Below, piece by piece: positions 26,818-35,440 of a DNA stretch of 64,000 bases (position 1 is its first letter; the number at the start of each line of letters is the position of its first letter). The position numbers and the translations under genes are program-made. Below the pieces are notes generated by a model that was not told the DNA's origin, did not search any database, and saw only the letters and a program-made list of their open reading frames with translations. The stretch is from the NCBI RefSeq assembly GCF_013359775.1, contig NZ_JABMCI010000066.1:124001-188000 (forward strand), read 5' to 3'. Source of the DNA: Cellulomonas humilata. GTDB lineage: Bacteria > Actinomycetota > Actinomycetes > Actinomycetales > Cellulomonadaceae.

Positions 26818-27248
26818 GCGACATCCTGACCAGGGACCTGGTCGTCGCGTCGGGGCGGGCGACCACCCGCGACGAGGCGATCCGGGAGGCCGGCGAGCTG
26901 CTCGCGTCGTCCGGGGCGGTCACCGCCCAGTACGTCGACGCAATGGCGGAGCGGGAGCGCACGGTGTCCACCTACATGGGCAACTACCTGGCGATCCCGC
27001 ACGGCACGAACGCCGCCAAGGAGGCGATCGTCCGCTCGGCCCTGTGCCTTATCCGCTACGACGAGCCGATCGACTGGGCCGGCAACCCGGTGCGGGTCGT
27101 CGTCGGGATCGCCGGCGTCAACGACGAGCACCTGGGCATCCTCGGCAAGATCGCGGTGATCTTCGCCGACGAGGACGAGGTCCGCCGCGTCCTGGCCGCG
27201 ACGACCGCGGACGAGCTGTACGACCTCGTCCAGCGGGTCAACACGTGA
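26814..27248 (+). CDS. mtlF: PTS mannitol/fructose-type EIIA
   Basis: A 144-residue EIIA of the fructose-mannitol superfamily that passes phosphate from HPr to EIIB. His63 in LAIPHGTNAAKEAI is the phosphorylation site. GTG start overlapping the mtlA stop (GTGA), so production is coupled with the permease. Confidence 0.93.
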   Translation: MSDILTRDLVVASGRATTRDEAIREAGELLASSGAVTAQYVDAMAERERTVSTYMGNYLAIPHGTNAAKEAIVRSALCLIRYDEPIDWAGNPVRVVVGIAGVNDEHLGILGKIAVIFADEDEVRRVLAATTADELYDLVQRVNT

Positions 27249-27261
27249 GCACCGACTGACG

Positions 27262-27302
27262 GCCGACGCCCCGGCGCGGGCACGACGCGCCGGGGCATCG
27301 GC
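27262..27302 (+). terminator. Hairpin between mtlF and the sugar kinase gene
   Basis: Sixteen-base arms (27262-27277 and 27287-27302) pair with a single mismatch. It can end or attenuate transcription after mtlF, lowering expression of the kinase-ptsH-ptsI part, or be an mRNA-stabilising stem. Confidence 0.65.
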
Positions 27303-27334
27303 ACCCCTGTACCACCACTTCGACGGAGCACACC

Positions 27335-28318
27335 TTGATCATCACGGTCACCCCCAACCCGAGCCTCGACCGGACCTTCGACGTCGACGTCCTCGCGGTC
27401 GGCGAGGTCACCCGCGCGCACGGCACGCACGTGCACGCCGGTGGCAAGGGCATCAACGTCTCCCGGGCCCTCGCCCGGCACGGCATCGCCACGCGCGCCG
27501 TCCTGCCGGTGGGCGGAGCCGACGGGGCGGAGCTGGTCGACCTGCTGAGCGCGCTGGGCGTACCCGCCCGGGCCGTCCCGGTGCGCGGCGCCACGCGCAG
27601 CAACGTGGCGGTCGTCGACGCCCGCGGTGTGACCACGAAGGTCAACGCCGCCGGTCCGACGCTCGACGACGACGAGGCCGCGGCGCTCGTGGCCGCGGTG
27701 GAGCGCGAGCTGGACGCCGCAGGCCCCTCACGTTCGTGGCTCGTGCTCGCGGGCAGCGTGCCCCGCGGTGCCGGCGCGGACCTGTACCCCCGGCTCGTCG
27801 CGGCCGCTGCCGCGCGGGGCATCCCCGTCGCGGTGGACGCCTCGGGCGCGGCGCTCGAGGCGACCGTCCGGGCGGGCGGGACCGCACTGCTCAAGCCGAA
27901 CCTCGACGAGCTCTGCGACGTGCTGGGCACCTCCCCGACCACCGTCGGCGAGATCGTCGCGGGCGCCCGTTCGGTGCTCGCTCGCGGCCACGACAGCGCG
28001 CTGGTGTCGCTCGGGGCCGACGGTGCGCTGCTCGTCACCGCCACGCAGAGCTGGTGGGCCGGCGGCTCGCCGATCGTGCCCCGCAGCACCGTCGGCGCGG
28101 GCGACTGCACTCTCGCGGGCTTCCTCGCCTCCGACGGCGAGCCGCTCGACCGCCTGCGCGCCGCCGTCGCCTGGGGTCGCGCGGCCGTGGGGCTGCCCGG
28201 CAGCGCCATCCCCGGACCCGCCGACCTCGACCTCGCCGCCGTGCAGGTCGTCACCGAACCCGACCCGACCCTGGACCCCGCGGACCTGTTCCGGACCGCC
28301 CCCGCCGGGCTCGCCTGA
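27335..28318 (+). CDS. 1-phosphofructokinase family hexose kinase (PfkB)
   Basis: A 327-residue PfkB kinase: ITVTPNPSLDRTFDV at the start, GGKGINVSRALARHG, and the C-terminal anion-hole motif TVGAGDCTLAGFLAS. FruK and LacC (tagatose-6-phosphate kinase) share these, so the ketohexose phosphate used is open. The TTG start is supported by GGAG upstream and by the exact family N-terminus. It would phosphorylate the product of the polyol dehydrogenase before aldolase cleavage. Confidence 0.87.
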   Translation: MIITVTPNPSLDRTFDVDVLAVGEVTRAHGTHVHAGGKGINVSRALARHGIATRAVLPVGGADGAELVDLLSALGVPARAVPVRGATRSNVAVVDARGVTTKVNAAGPTLDDDEAAALVAAVERELDAAGPSRSWLVLAGSVPRGAGADLYPRLVAAAAARGIPVAVDASGAALEATVRAGGTALLKPNLDELCDVLGTSPTTVGEIVAGARSVLARGHDSALVSLGADGALLVTATQSWWAGGSPIVPRSTVGAGDCTLAGFLASDGEPLDRLRAAVAWGRAAVGLPGSAIPGPADLDLAAVQVVTEPDPTLDPADLFRTAPAGLA

Positions 28319-28374
28319 GAACCGGCACTCGACACTCCGCGTCTACTCGTACCGCTGATCCAAGGAGACCTGCC

Positions 28375-28647
28375 ATGACCGAACGCACCGTCGCGATCGC
28401 CTCCGCCCAGGGCCTGCACGCGCGCCCCGCCTCGCTGTTCGCGCAGGCCGCCGGCGCCGCGGGCATCCCCGTCACCATCGCCAAGACGGGTGGCTCGCCC
28501 GTGAACGCCGCCAGCATGCTGATGGTCATGACGTTGTCCGCCGCGCACGGCGAGGAGGTCGTCCTGACCGCCGACGGTCCGCAGGCCGACGACGTGCTGG
28601 ACTCGCTCGTCGGCCTCCTGGCCACGGACCTGGACGCCGAGGTATGA
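28375..28647 (+). CDS. ptsH: Phosphocarrier protein HPr
   Basis: A 90-residue HPr. His15 in GLHARPAS accepts phosphate from Enzyme I, and Ser47 in NAASMLMVM is at the position of the regulatory serine of Gram-positive HPr. AAGGAG lies 7 bases before the ATG. Overlaps ptsI by ATGA. Confidence 0.95.
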   Translation: MTERTVAIASAQGLHARPASLFAQAAGAAGIPVTIAKTGGSPVNAASMLMVMTLSAAHGEEVVLTADGPQADDVLDSLVGLLATDLDAEV

Positions 28648-30320
28648 GCGTCGCCGCCGGACGCCGCACGCTCGCCGGTGTGGGGGTCGGGCGCGGTCTG
28701 GTCGTCGGGCCCATCGCCAAGGCCTACCCCTCGCCCGTCATCCCGCCCCAGGGCGGCGGCGACCCCGCGCAGCTCGGGCCGGCGTTCGACCAGGTCGCGA
28801 CCTCCCTCCAGGCTCGCGCGCAGGCCGCGACCGGCGCGCTCGCGGCCGTGCTCGGCGCCACCGCGCAGATGGCGGCCGACCCGGCGCTGCGTGCCGAGGC
28901 CGAGCAGCGCGTGGCCGCGGGGGAGACCCCCGCCGAGGCCGTCGACCGCGCGATCGCCCGGTTCGTCGACATGTTCACCGCCGCCGGCGGGGCGCTGGCC
29001 GAGCGGGTCACCGACCTGCGCAGCGTGCGCGACCGCGTCGTCGCCGTGCTGCTCGACCTCGACGAGCCCGGCGTCCCCCCGTTGACCGAGCCGAGCATCG
29101 TGGTCGCGGCCGACCTGGCGCCGGCCGACACCGCGGCGCTCGACGTCCGGCAGGTCCTCGCGATCGTCACCGAGCGCGGCGGGCCCACCGGCCACACCGC
29201 GATCATCGCCGGGCAGCTGGGCATCCCGTGCGTCGTCCGCACCACCGGGATCATGGACCTCGAGCCCGGCACGGAGGTGGCCGTGGACGCCGTCACCGGC
29301 ACCGTCACCCTCGACCCGGGCCCGGAGATCCGGGAGCAGTCGCGGGCGCGCCGGGCGGCCGCCGTGGCGCTGGAGTCCGACACGGCACCCGGGGCGACCG
29401 CCGACGGTCACGCCGTCAAGCTGATGGCCAACATCGGCACCGGCAAGGACGCCGACCGGGCCGGCGCGGTCCCCACCGAGGGTGTCGGGCTGTTCCGGAC
29501 CGAGGTGCTCTACCTCGGTCGCGCGACGGCTCCGTCGCAGGCCGAGCAGGTCGCCGAGTACAGCCGGGTCCTGCGGGCGTTCGCGGGCGGCAAGGTCGTC
29601 GTCCGCACGCTCGACGCGGGCGCCGACAAGCCGCTGCCGTTCGTCACGCAGGCCGGCGAGGAGAACCCGGCGCTGGGCGTGCGCGGCTACCGCCTGGTGC
29701 GGTCGCACCCGGAGCTGCTGGACACGCAGCTCGAGGCGCTGGCCCGCGCGCAGGCCGAGACCGGCACCACCCCGTGGGTGATGGCGCCGATGGTCACGAC
29801 GCCCGCCGAGGCGCGCGACTTCGCCGCCCGGGCACGGGCCGCGGGGGTCTCGATCGTCGGCGTGATGATCGAGGTGCCGGCGGCTGCGCTGCGGGCACGG
29901 GAGATCCTCGCGGAGGTGGACTTCGTCTCGGTGGGCACCAACGACCTGGCGCAGTACACGATGGCCAGCGACCGGCTCCGCGGCGAGCTGGCCGACCTGC
30001 TGGACCCGTGGCAGCCGGCCGTGCTCGACCTGGTGGACAGCACGGCTCGCGCGGGTCTGCGGGCACGCAAGCCCGTCGGGGTGTGCGGGGAGTCGGCGTC
30101 GGACCCGGTGCTGGCGCTGGTGCTCGTCGGGCTCGGGGTGACCAGCCTGTCGATGTCGGTGGGCGCCATCCCCGCGGTCCGGTACGCGCTGCGGCACCAC
30201 ACCTCGGCGGAGTGCGCGACGATGGCCGCCACCGCGCTCGCGGCCCAGTCGGCGGGCGAGGGGCGCGCTGCCGTGGTCGCCCTGCTGCACCCGGACGTGC
30301 GCGAGACGTTGGGCGTGTAG
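28644..30320 (+). CDS. ptsI: PTS Enzyme I (PEP--protein phosphotransferase)
   Basis: A 558-residue Enzyme I that phosphorylates HPr with PEP. The phosphorylated His184 lies in GGPTGHTAIIAGQLGIPCVV; VGLFRTEVLYL, RTLDAGADKPLPF, GTNDLAQYTMASDR and GVCGESASDP are the PEP-binding barrel motifs. Gly in place of Ser before the histidine is a small departure from the usual GGRTSHTAI. It ends the operon that thus encodes every PTS component needed. Confidence 0.95.
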   Translation: MSVAAGRRTLAGVGVGRGLVVGPIAKAYPSPVIPPQGGGDPAQLGPAFDQVATSLQARAQAATGALAAVLGATAQMAADPALRAEAEQRVAAGETPAEAVDRAIARFVDMFTAAGGALAERVTDLRSVRDRVVAVLLDLDEPGVPPLTEPSIVVAADLAPADTAALDVRQVLAIVTERGGPTGHTAIIAGQLGIPCVVRTTGIMDLEPGTEVAVDAVTGTVTLDPGPEIREQSRARRAAAVALESDTAPGATADGHAVKLMANIGTGKDADRAGAVPTEGVGLFRTEVLYLGRATAPSQAEQVAEYSRVLRAFAGGKVVVRTLDAGADKPLPFVTQAGEENPALGVRGYRLVRSHPELLDTQLEALARAQAETGTTPWVMAPMVTTPAEARDFAARARAAGVSIVGVMIEVPAAALRAREILAEVDFVSVGTNDLAQYTMASDRLRGELADLLDPWQPAVLDLVDSTARAGLRARKPVGVCGESASDPVLALVLVGLGVTSLSMSVGAIPAVRYALRHHTSAECATMAATALAAQSAGEGRAAVVALLHPDVRETLGV

Positions 30321-30346
30321 CGCGCGGACCAGCCGAGTGCCGCGCG
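30321..30346 (+). terminator. Short hairpin after ptsI
   Basis: CGCGCGG (30321-30327) and CCGCGCG (30340-30346) arms follow the ptsI stop directly and abut the -10 of the next gene; a weak terminator candidate. Confidence 0.35.
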
Positions 30347-30352
30347 TACTCT
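30347..30352 (+). promoter_or_regulatory. -10 hexamer (TACTCT) of the aldehyde dehydrogenase gene
   Basis: TACTCT ends 7 bases before the ATG, suggesting a leaderless transcript independent of the PTS operon. Confidence 0.5.
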
Positions 30353-30359
30353 CGCCGGT

Positions 30360-31991
30360 ATGGCGCACGACCCGGGACACATCGAGCTCCACGACCCTGA
30401 GACCGACCCGCTCGCGACCTACGTGCTGGAGCCGGACGACGTCCGGCCCCTGCTGCGGCGCGTCGTCGCCTCGCCCGGCGCGAGCACGTACACGTCGCAC
30501 GCGCCGTTCACGGGCGGCCCGATCGCCGCGATCCCGCTGTCCACGCCGGAGGACGTCGTGCGCGCCGCCAAGGCCGCGCGTGCCGCCCAGCGGCTGTGGG
30601 CCGCACGGCCCCTGCGCGAGCGGACCGCGGTGCTCTCGCGTGTGCACGACCTCGTGCTCGAGCGGCAGAGCGACGTGCTCGACCTCATCCAGGTGGAGTC
30701 GGGCAAGGCGCGGGTCCACGCGTTCGAGGAGGTCTGCGACATCGCGCTGGTGGCCCGGCACTACGCCGCGCGCGCCGGTCGCTACCTCGCGCCCCGGCGG
30801 GTCCCCGGTCTGCTCCCCGGGCTGACGACGACGCGCGTGCTGCGGCACCCGGTCGGCGTCGTCGGCATCATCGCGCCCTGGAACTTCCCGCTGACCCTGA
30901 CGCTCGGCGACGTGCTTCCCGCGCTCGTGGCCGGCAACGCGGTCCTCCTGCGACCCGACCCGCAGACGGCGCTGACGTCGCTGTGGGCCGCCGAGCTGCT
31001 GGAGGTCGCCGGGCTGCCCGACGGCCTGCTCCAGGTGCTGGTCGGCGACGGGCCGACCGTCGGGGCGGCCGTCGTCCAGAACGTGGACCACGTGAGCTTC
31101 ACCGGCTCCACCCGCACGGGCCGGGTCGTCGCCGCGCAGGCGGGGGAGCGGCTGGTGCCGGCCACCCTGGAGCTGGGCGGCAAGAACCCGATGTACGTGG
31201 CCGACGACGTGGACGTCGAGGTCGCGGCCGAGGGTGCCGTGCGCGCGTGCTTCGTCGGCGCCGGCCAGGTGTGCGTGAGCATCGAGCGGATCTACGTGCA
31301 CGAGGACGTCGCCGACGCGTTCACCGCGGCCTTCGTCCGGCGCACGAAGGCACTGCGCCTCGGCTCGGGGCTGGACTACCGCTCGGACATCGGGTCGCTC
31401 ACGTCGGCCGCGCAGCTGGCCACCGTCGTCGAGCACGTCGAGGACGCCGTCGGGAACGGGGCCACCGTGCTGGCCGGCGGGGTGCACCGCTCCGACGTCG
31501 GCCCGTGGTTCTACGAGCCCACCATCCTCACCGACGTGCCGACCGAGGCGCGGCTGGTGCGGGAGGAGACCTTCGGTCCGGTCGTGACGGTCTCCACCGT
31601 GGCGTCCGACGACGAGGCGGTCGCCGCGATGAACGACAGCGACCTCGGCCTGAACGCGAGCATCTGGACCGCGGACACCCGCCGCGGCGCCGCCCTCGCC
31701 GAGCGCGTGCGGGTGGGCACCGTGAACGTCAACGAGGGCTACGTCGCCACCTGGGGCTCGGTCGCGGCACCCCAGGGCGGCATCGGCGCGTCGGGGATCG
31801 GCAGCCGGCACGGTCGCGAGGGCCTCTGGGCGACCACCCGCGTGCAGACCGTCGCGGTGCAGCACGGGGTGCACGGGGTGCTCGGTGGCCCCGGCGTGGG
31901 GCTGCACCGGATGTTCGACCTGGGCACCGAGACGTGGCCCCGCGTCTACACCGAGGTGCTGCGGACGCTCAGGGCACTGCGGCTGCCGTAG
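30360..31991 (+). CDS. Succinate-semialdehyde dehydrogenase (GabD2-like)
   Basis: A 543-residue aldehyde dehydrogenase. Glu271 (LELGGKNP) and Cys305 (GAGQVCVSIERI) are the catalytic pair; IIAPWNFPLTLTLGDVLPAL and FTGSTRTGR form the cofactor site. The VCVSIERI context is that of mycobacterial/actinobacterial GabD2 rather than betaine aldehyde dehydrogenases. The aldehyde used is not certain. It converges on ackA with 3 bases between the stops. Confidence 0.85.
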   Translation: MAHDPGHIELHDPETDPLATYVLEPDDVRPLLRRVVASPGASTYTSHAPFTGGPIAAIPLSTPEDVVRAAKAARAAQRLWAARPLRERTAVLSRVHDLVLERQSDVLDLIQVESGKARVHAFEEVCDIALVARHYAARAGRYLAPRRVPGLLPGLTTTRVLRHPVGVVGIIAPWNFPLTLTLGDVLPALVAGNAVLLRPDPQTALTSLWAAELLEVAGLPDGLLQVLVGDGPTVGAAVVQNVDHVSFTGSTRTGRVVAAQAGERLVPATLELGGKNPMYVADDVDVEVAAEGAVRACFVGAGQVCVSIERIYVHEDVADAFTAAFVRRTKALRLGSGLDYRSDIGSLTSAAQLATVVEHVEDAVGNGATVLAGGVHRSDVGPWFYEPTILTDVPTEARLVREETFGPVVTVSTVASDDEAVAAMNDSDLGLNASIWTADTRRGAALAERVRVGTVNVNEGYVATWGSVAAPQGGIGASGIGSRHGREGLWATTRVQTVAVQHGVHGVLGGPGVGLHRMFDLGTETWPRVYTEVLRTLRALRLP

Positions 31992-31994
31992 GGA

Positions 31995-33290
31995 TCAGGC
32001 GTGCCCGGCGGCCGCCGGGGCCGGGTCGGACTCGTCGCTGGTGCCCTCGTAGCCTGCCGCCTCGACGGTGGCCACGGCCTGCCGCGCGATGGCGAGCTCC
32101 TCGTTGGTCGGCACCACCATCACCAGGGTGCTGGCCCAGTCCGGCGAGATGATCGTCGGCTCCTTCTTGCGGCCGGCGTTGCGCTCCAGGTCCACCGCGA
32201 TGCCCATGGCCTCGAGCCCTTCGAGCGCGCGGGCGCGGACGATGTCGTCGTTCTCGCCGACACCGGCCGTGAACACGATGACGTCGACCCGTCCGAGCAC
32301 CGCGTGGTACGCGCCGATGTACTTGCGCAGCCGGTGCACGTAGACGTCCAGCGCGAGGATCGCGTCCTCGTCGCCGGCCTCGACCAGCTTGTGCAGCTCG
32401 CGGAAGTCGTTCTCGCCCGCGAGCCCCTTGAGCCCGGACCGGCGGTTGAGCAGGTCGTCGATGTCGTCGACCGACATGCCCGCGTTGCGCTGGAGGTGGA
32501 TGAGCACCGCGGGGTCGACGTCGCCGGACCGCGTGCCCATGACCAGGCCCTCCAGCGGCGTCATGCCCATCGAGGTCTCCACCGCGACGCCCCCGCGGAC
32601 CGCCGACGCGGACGCGCCGTTGCCCAGGTGCAGCACGATCTGGTTGAGGTCCTCGAGCTTGCGCCCGAGCACCCGCGCCACCTTGCCCGACACGTACTGG
32701 TGCGACGTCCCGTGGAACCCGTAGCGCCGCACGTCGTGCGCCTTCGCCACAGCGCGGTCGATCGCGTAGGTGGCCGCCGCCTCGGGCAGCGTGCGGAAGA
32801 ACGCGGTGTCGAACACGACGACGTGCGGCACGTCCGGCAGGAGCTCGCGCGCCACCTGGATGCCGGTGAGGTTCGGCGGCGTGTGCAGCGGCGCCAGCGG
32901 CGCGAGGGCGTCGATCTGCGCCACGACGTCGTCGTCCACGATCACGGGGGACCCGAACACGGAGCCGCCCTGCACCACGCGGTGACCGACCGCGACCACG
33001 TGCGCCTCGGCCAGGTCCGGACCGACCTCGTCGAAGAGCGCGAGGACCGCGCGCAGCCCGGCACCGTGATCGGGCACCGCGTCGGTGCGCGTCGTCGTGT
33101 TCCCGGCGTACGTGTGCTTGACCAGGCCCTCGCTCTCGCCGATGCGCTCGACGAGACCCGACGCGATCGCCCCGCCACCGACCGGGTCGACCAGCTGGTA
33201 CTTGATCGACGACGAGCCGGAGTTCACGACGAGCACGCTGCCGTGCGCTCCGTGCGCCATGTGCGGGGCCGGGCGGGTGAGGGGGTTCAT
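31995..33290 (-). CDS. ackA: Acetate kinase
   Basis: A 431-residue kinase making ATP and acetate from acetyl phosphate. VLVVNSGSSSIKYQL, FHGTSHQYV, HLGNGASASAVRGG and FTAGVGENDDIVR are the acetate kinase signatures. The ATG at 33290 overlaps the pta stop (ATGA); an internal ATG ten codons later is possible. Last gene of xfp-pta-ackA, which lets the cell gain ATP from phosphoketolase-derived acetyl-P. Confidence 0.96.
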   Translation of the reverse strand: MNPLTRPAPHMAHGAHGSVLVVNSGSSSIKYQLVDPVGGGAIASGLVERIGESEGLVKHTYAGNTTTRTDAVPDHGAGLRAVLALFDEVGPDLAEAHVVAVGHRVVQGGSVFGSPVIVDDDVVAQIDALAPLAPLHTPPNLTGIQVARELLPDVPHVVVFDTAFFRTLPEAAATYAIDRAVAKAHDVRRYGFHGTSHQYVSGKVARVLGRKLEDLNQIVLHLGNGASASAVRGGVAVETSMGMTPLEGLVMGTRSGDVDPAVLIHLQRNAGMSVDDIDDLLNRRSGLKGLAGENDFRELHKLVEAGDEDAILALDVYVHRLRKYIGAYHAVLGRVDVIVFTAGVGENDDIVRARALEGLEAMGIAVDLERNAGRKKEPTIISPDWASTLVMVVPTNEELAIARQAVATVEAAGYEGTSDESDPAPAAAGHA

Positions 33291-35359
33291 GCGGGAGTCT
33301 CCGTCTGGGCCTGGATGGCTGTGATCGCCACGGTGTTCACGATGTCCTGGACCAGGGCACCGCGCGAGAGGTCGTTGACCGGCTTGCGCAGCCCCTGGAG
33401 CACGGGACCGATGGCGACTGCTCCGGCGGAGCGCTGCACGGCCTTGTAGGTGTTGTTGCCGGTGTTGAGGTCGGGGAACACGAACACCGTCGCGCGGCCG
33501 GCGACGGCCGAGTCCGGCATCTTGGTCTTCGCCACGGAGGCGTCGACGGCGGCGTCGTACTGGATCGGGCCCTCGACCGAGAGGTCCGGCCGGCGCTCCC
33601 TGACCAGCGCGGTCGCGGCGCGGACCTTCTCCACGTCCGCGCCCGAGCCGGACTCGCCGGTGGAGTAGGAGAGCATCGCGATGCGCGGTTCGATGCCGAA
33701 CTGCTGGGCGGTGCCCGCCGACGAGATCGCGATGTCCGCCAGCTGCTCCGCGGTCGGGTCGGGGATGACCGCGCAGTCGGCGTAGACGAGCACCCGGTCC
33801 TCGAGGCACATGAGGAACGCGCTCGACACGCTGCCGACGCCGGGCGAGGTCTTGATGATCTCGAACGAGGGCTTGATGGTGTGCGCGGTGGTGTGTGCCG
33901 CCCCGGAGACCATGCCGTCCGCCAGCCCGAGCTGGACCATCATCGTGCCGAAGTAGGACACCGACGAGACGATCTCCCGCGCCCGCTCGACCGTCATGCC
34001 CTTGTGCTTGCGCATCTCGGTGTACGCCTCGGCGAACCGCTCGAGCAGCACCGGGTCGTGCGGGTCGATGATCGCGGCCGCGTCGAGGTCGAGGCCGAGC
34101 TCGGTGGCGCGCGCGCGGATGGCGGGCTCCTCGCCGAGGATCGTGATCTGGGCGACGCCGCGCTGGAGCAGGGTGGATGCCGCCCGCAGGATCCGGTCGT
34201 CGGTGCCCTCCGGGAGGACCACGTGCTGCTTGTTGGCCCGGGCGCGGTCCAGCAGGGCGAACTCGAACATCAGCGGCGTGACCACCTCGGGCCGCTCGAC
34301 GTCCAGGGCGGCCAGGAGAGCGGCCCCGTCGACGTGCTGCTCGAACAGCGACAGCGCGGTGTCGATCTTGCGCTGCGAGTCACCGGTCAGGCGGCCGTGC
34401 GTGTCCGCGACGGCGCTCGCGGAGCGGAACGTGCCCAGCTCCGTGCTGAGGATCGGCAGCTTGCTCCCGAGCCCGTTGAGCAGCCGCGCGATCAGCGGTG
34501 CCGGGCGGAAGCCGCCGTTGAGGATGATGCCGGCCAGGGAGGGGAACCCCTCGGCCTGGTGCGCCATGAGCAGGCCGAGCAGCACGTCGGCCCGGTCGCC
34601 CGGCGTGATGACGACGGCACCGTCCGTGAGCTTGCCCAGCAGGTGCTCCATGGACATCGCGCCGACGATGACGTCGAGCACCTCGCGCTGGAGCAGCGCG
34701 TCGTCGCCGGAGATGAGGGTGCCGCGCACCGAGTCGGACAGCTGCCGGACCGTCGGCGCCGTGAGCAGCGGGTTCTCGGGCACCGCCCACGAGGGCAGGC
34801 CGGTGCCGGAACGGAGCGCGTCGCGGACGCCGCTCACCGAGCCCGGGGCGCACCGGTTGGCGACGACCGAGACCACCTGGGCGTGGTTGGCGTGCATCTC
34901 GGTGACGACCACGTCGGCCACCTGCGCGATCACGGCGGGCTTGCGGTGCCCGCCGTTGACGACGAGCACCACGGGGGCGCCCAGGTTCGCCGCGATGCGG
35001 GCGTTGTAGGCCAGCTCCGTGGGCCCGGCGACGTCGGTGTAGTCCGTGCCGACGACGACGACGGCGTCGCAGCGCCGCTCCACGTCGTGGTACCGGGCGA
35101 CGATCTGCGCGAGCGCCTGCTCGGGGTCGTGCAGCACCTGCTCGTAGGTCACCCCCACGCACTCCTCGTAGGTGAGGTCGACCCCGTCGTGCTGGAGCAG
35201 CAGCTCCAGGACGTAGTCGCGCACGTGGGTGGAGCGCGCCACGGGTCGGAACACCCCGACGCGCTGGACCGTGCGGGCCAGGAGGTCCACCAGTCCGAGC
35301 GCGACCATGGACTTGCCTGAATCCCCCTCGGGGGAGGTGACATAGATGCTGCGGGCCAC
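33287..35359 (-). CDS. pta: Phosphate acetyltransferase
   Basis: A 690-residue long-form Pta interconverting acetyl-CoA and acetyl-P. The N-terminal P-loop-like domain (VTSPEGDSGKSMVALGL), a central DRTGG-type domain, and the C-terminal catalytic PTA_PTB domain (about 365-690; MVQLGLADGMVSGAAHTTAHTIKP, VFPDLNTGNNTYKAVQR) are in order. GTG start with AGGAGA ribosome binding site. A strong hairpin separates it from xfp. Confidence 0.95.
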   Translation of the reverse strand: MARSIYVTSPEGDSGKSMVALGLVDLLARTVQRVGVFRPVARSTHVRDYVLELLLQHDGVDLTYEECVGVTYEQVLHDPEQALAQIVARYHDVERRCDAVVVVGTDYTDVAGPTELAYNARIAANLGAPVVLVVNGGHRKPAVIAQVADVVVTEMHANHAQVVSVVANRCAPGSVSGVRDALRSGTGLPSWAVPENPLLTAPTVRQLSDSVRGTLISGDDALLQREVLDVIVGAMSMEHLLGKLTDGAVVITPGDRADVLLGLLMAHQAEGFPSLAGIILNGGFRPAPLIARLLNGLGSKLPILSTELGTFRSASAVADTHGRLTGDSQRKIDTALSLFEQHVDGAALLAALDVERPEVVTPLMFEFALLDRARANKQHVVLPEGTDDRILRAASTLLQRGVAQITILGEEPAIRARATELGLDLDAAAIIDPHDPVLLERFAEAYTEMRKHKGMTVERAREIVSSVSYFGTMMVQLGLADGMVSGAAHTTAHTIKPSFEIIKTSPGVGSVSSAFLMCLEDRVLVYADCAVIPDPTAEQLADIAISSAGTAQQFGIEPRIAMLSYSTGESGSGADVEKVRAATALVRERRPDLSVEGPIQYDAAVDASVAKTKMPDSAVAGRATVFVFPDLNTGNNTYKAVQRSAGAVAIGPVLQGLRKPVNDLSRGALVQDIVNTVAITAIQAQTETPA

Positions 35360-35397
35360 GGTGGGCGTCTCCTGAAGGTGGTGCGGGTGGTGCGGGA

Positions 35398-35429
35398 CCG
35401 TGGGGCGGGCGGCGTCGCCCGCCCCACGG
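35398..35429 (-). terminator. Hairpin between xfp and pta
   Basis: Perfect 13-bp arms (35398-35410 and 35417-35429) with a 6-base loop lie between the xfp stop and the pta ribosome binding site. It may attenuate read-through from xfp or stabilise its mRNA. Confidence 0.7.
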
Positions 35430-35440
35430 ACTGCGTCGAG

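Noticed and set aside
28251..31907. 1218-codon open frame on the minus strand
   Set aside because: Antisense to ptsH, ptsI and the aldehyde dehydrogenase, composition typical of a frame shadow.
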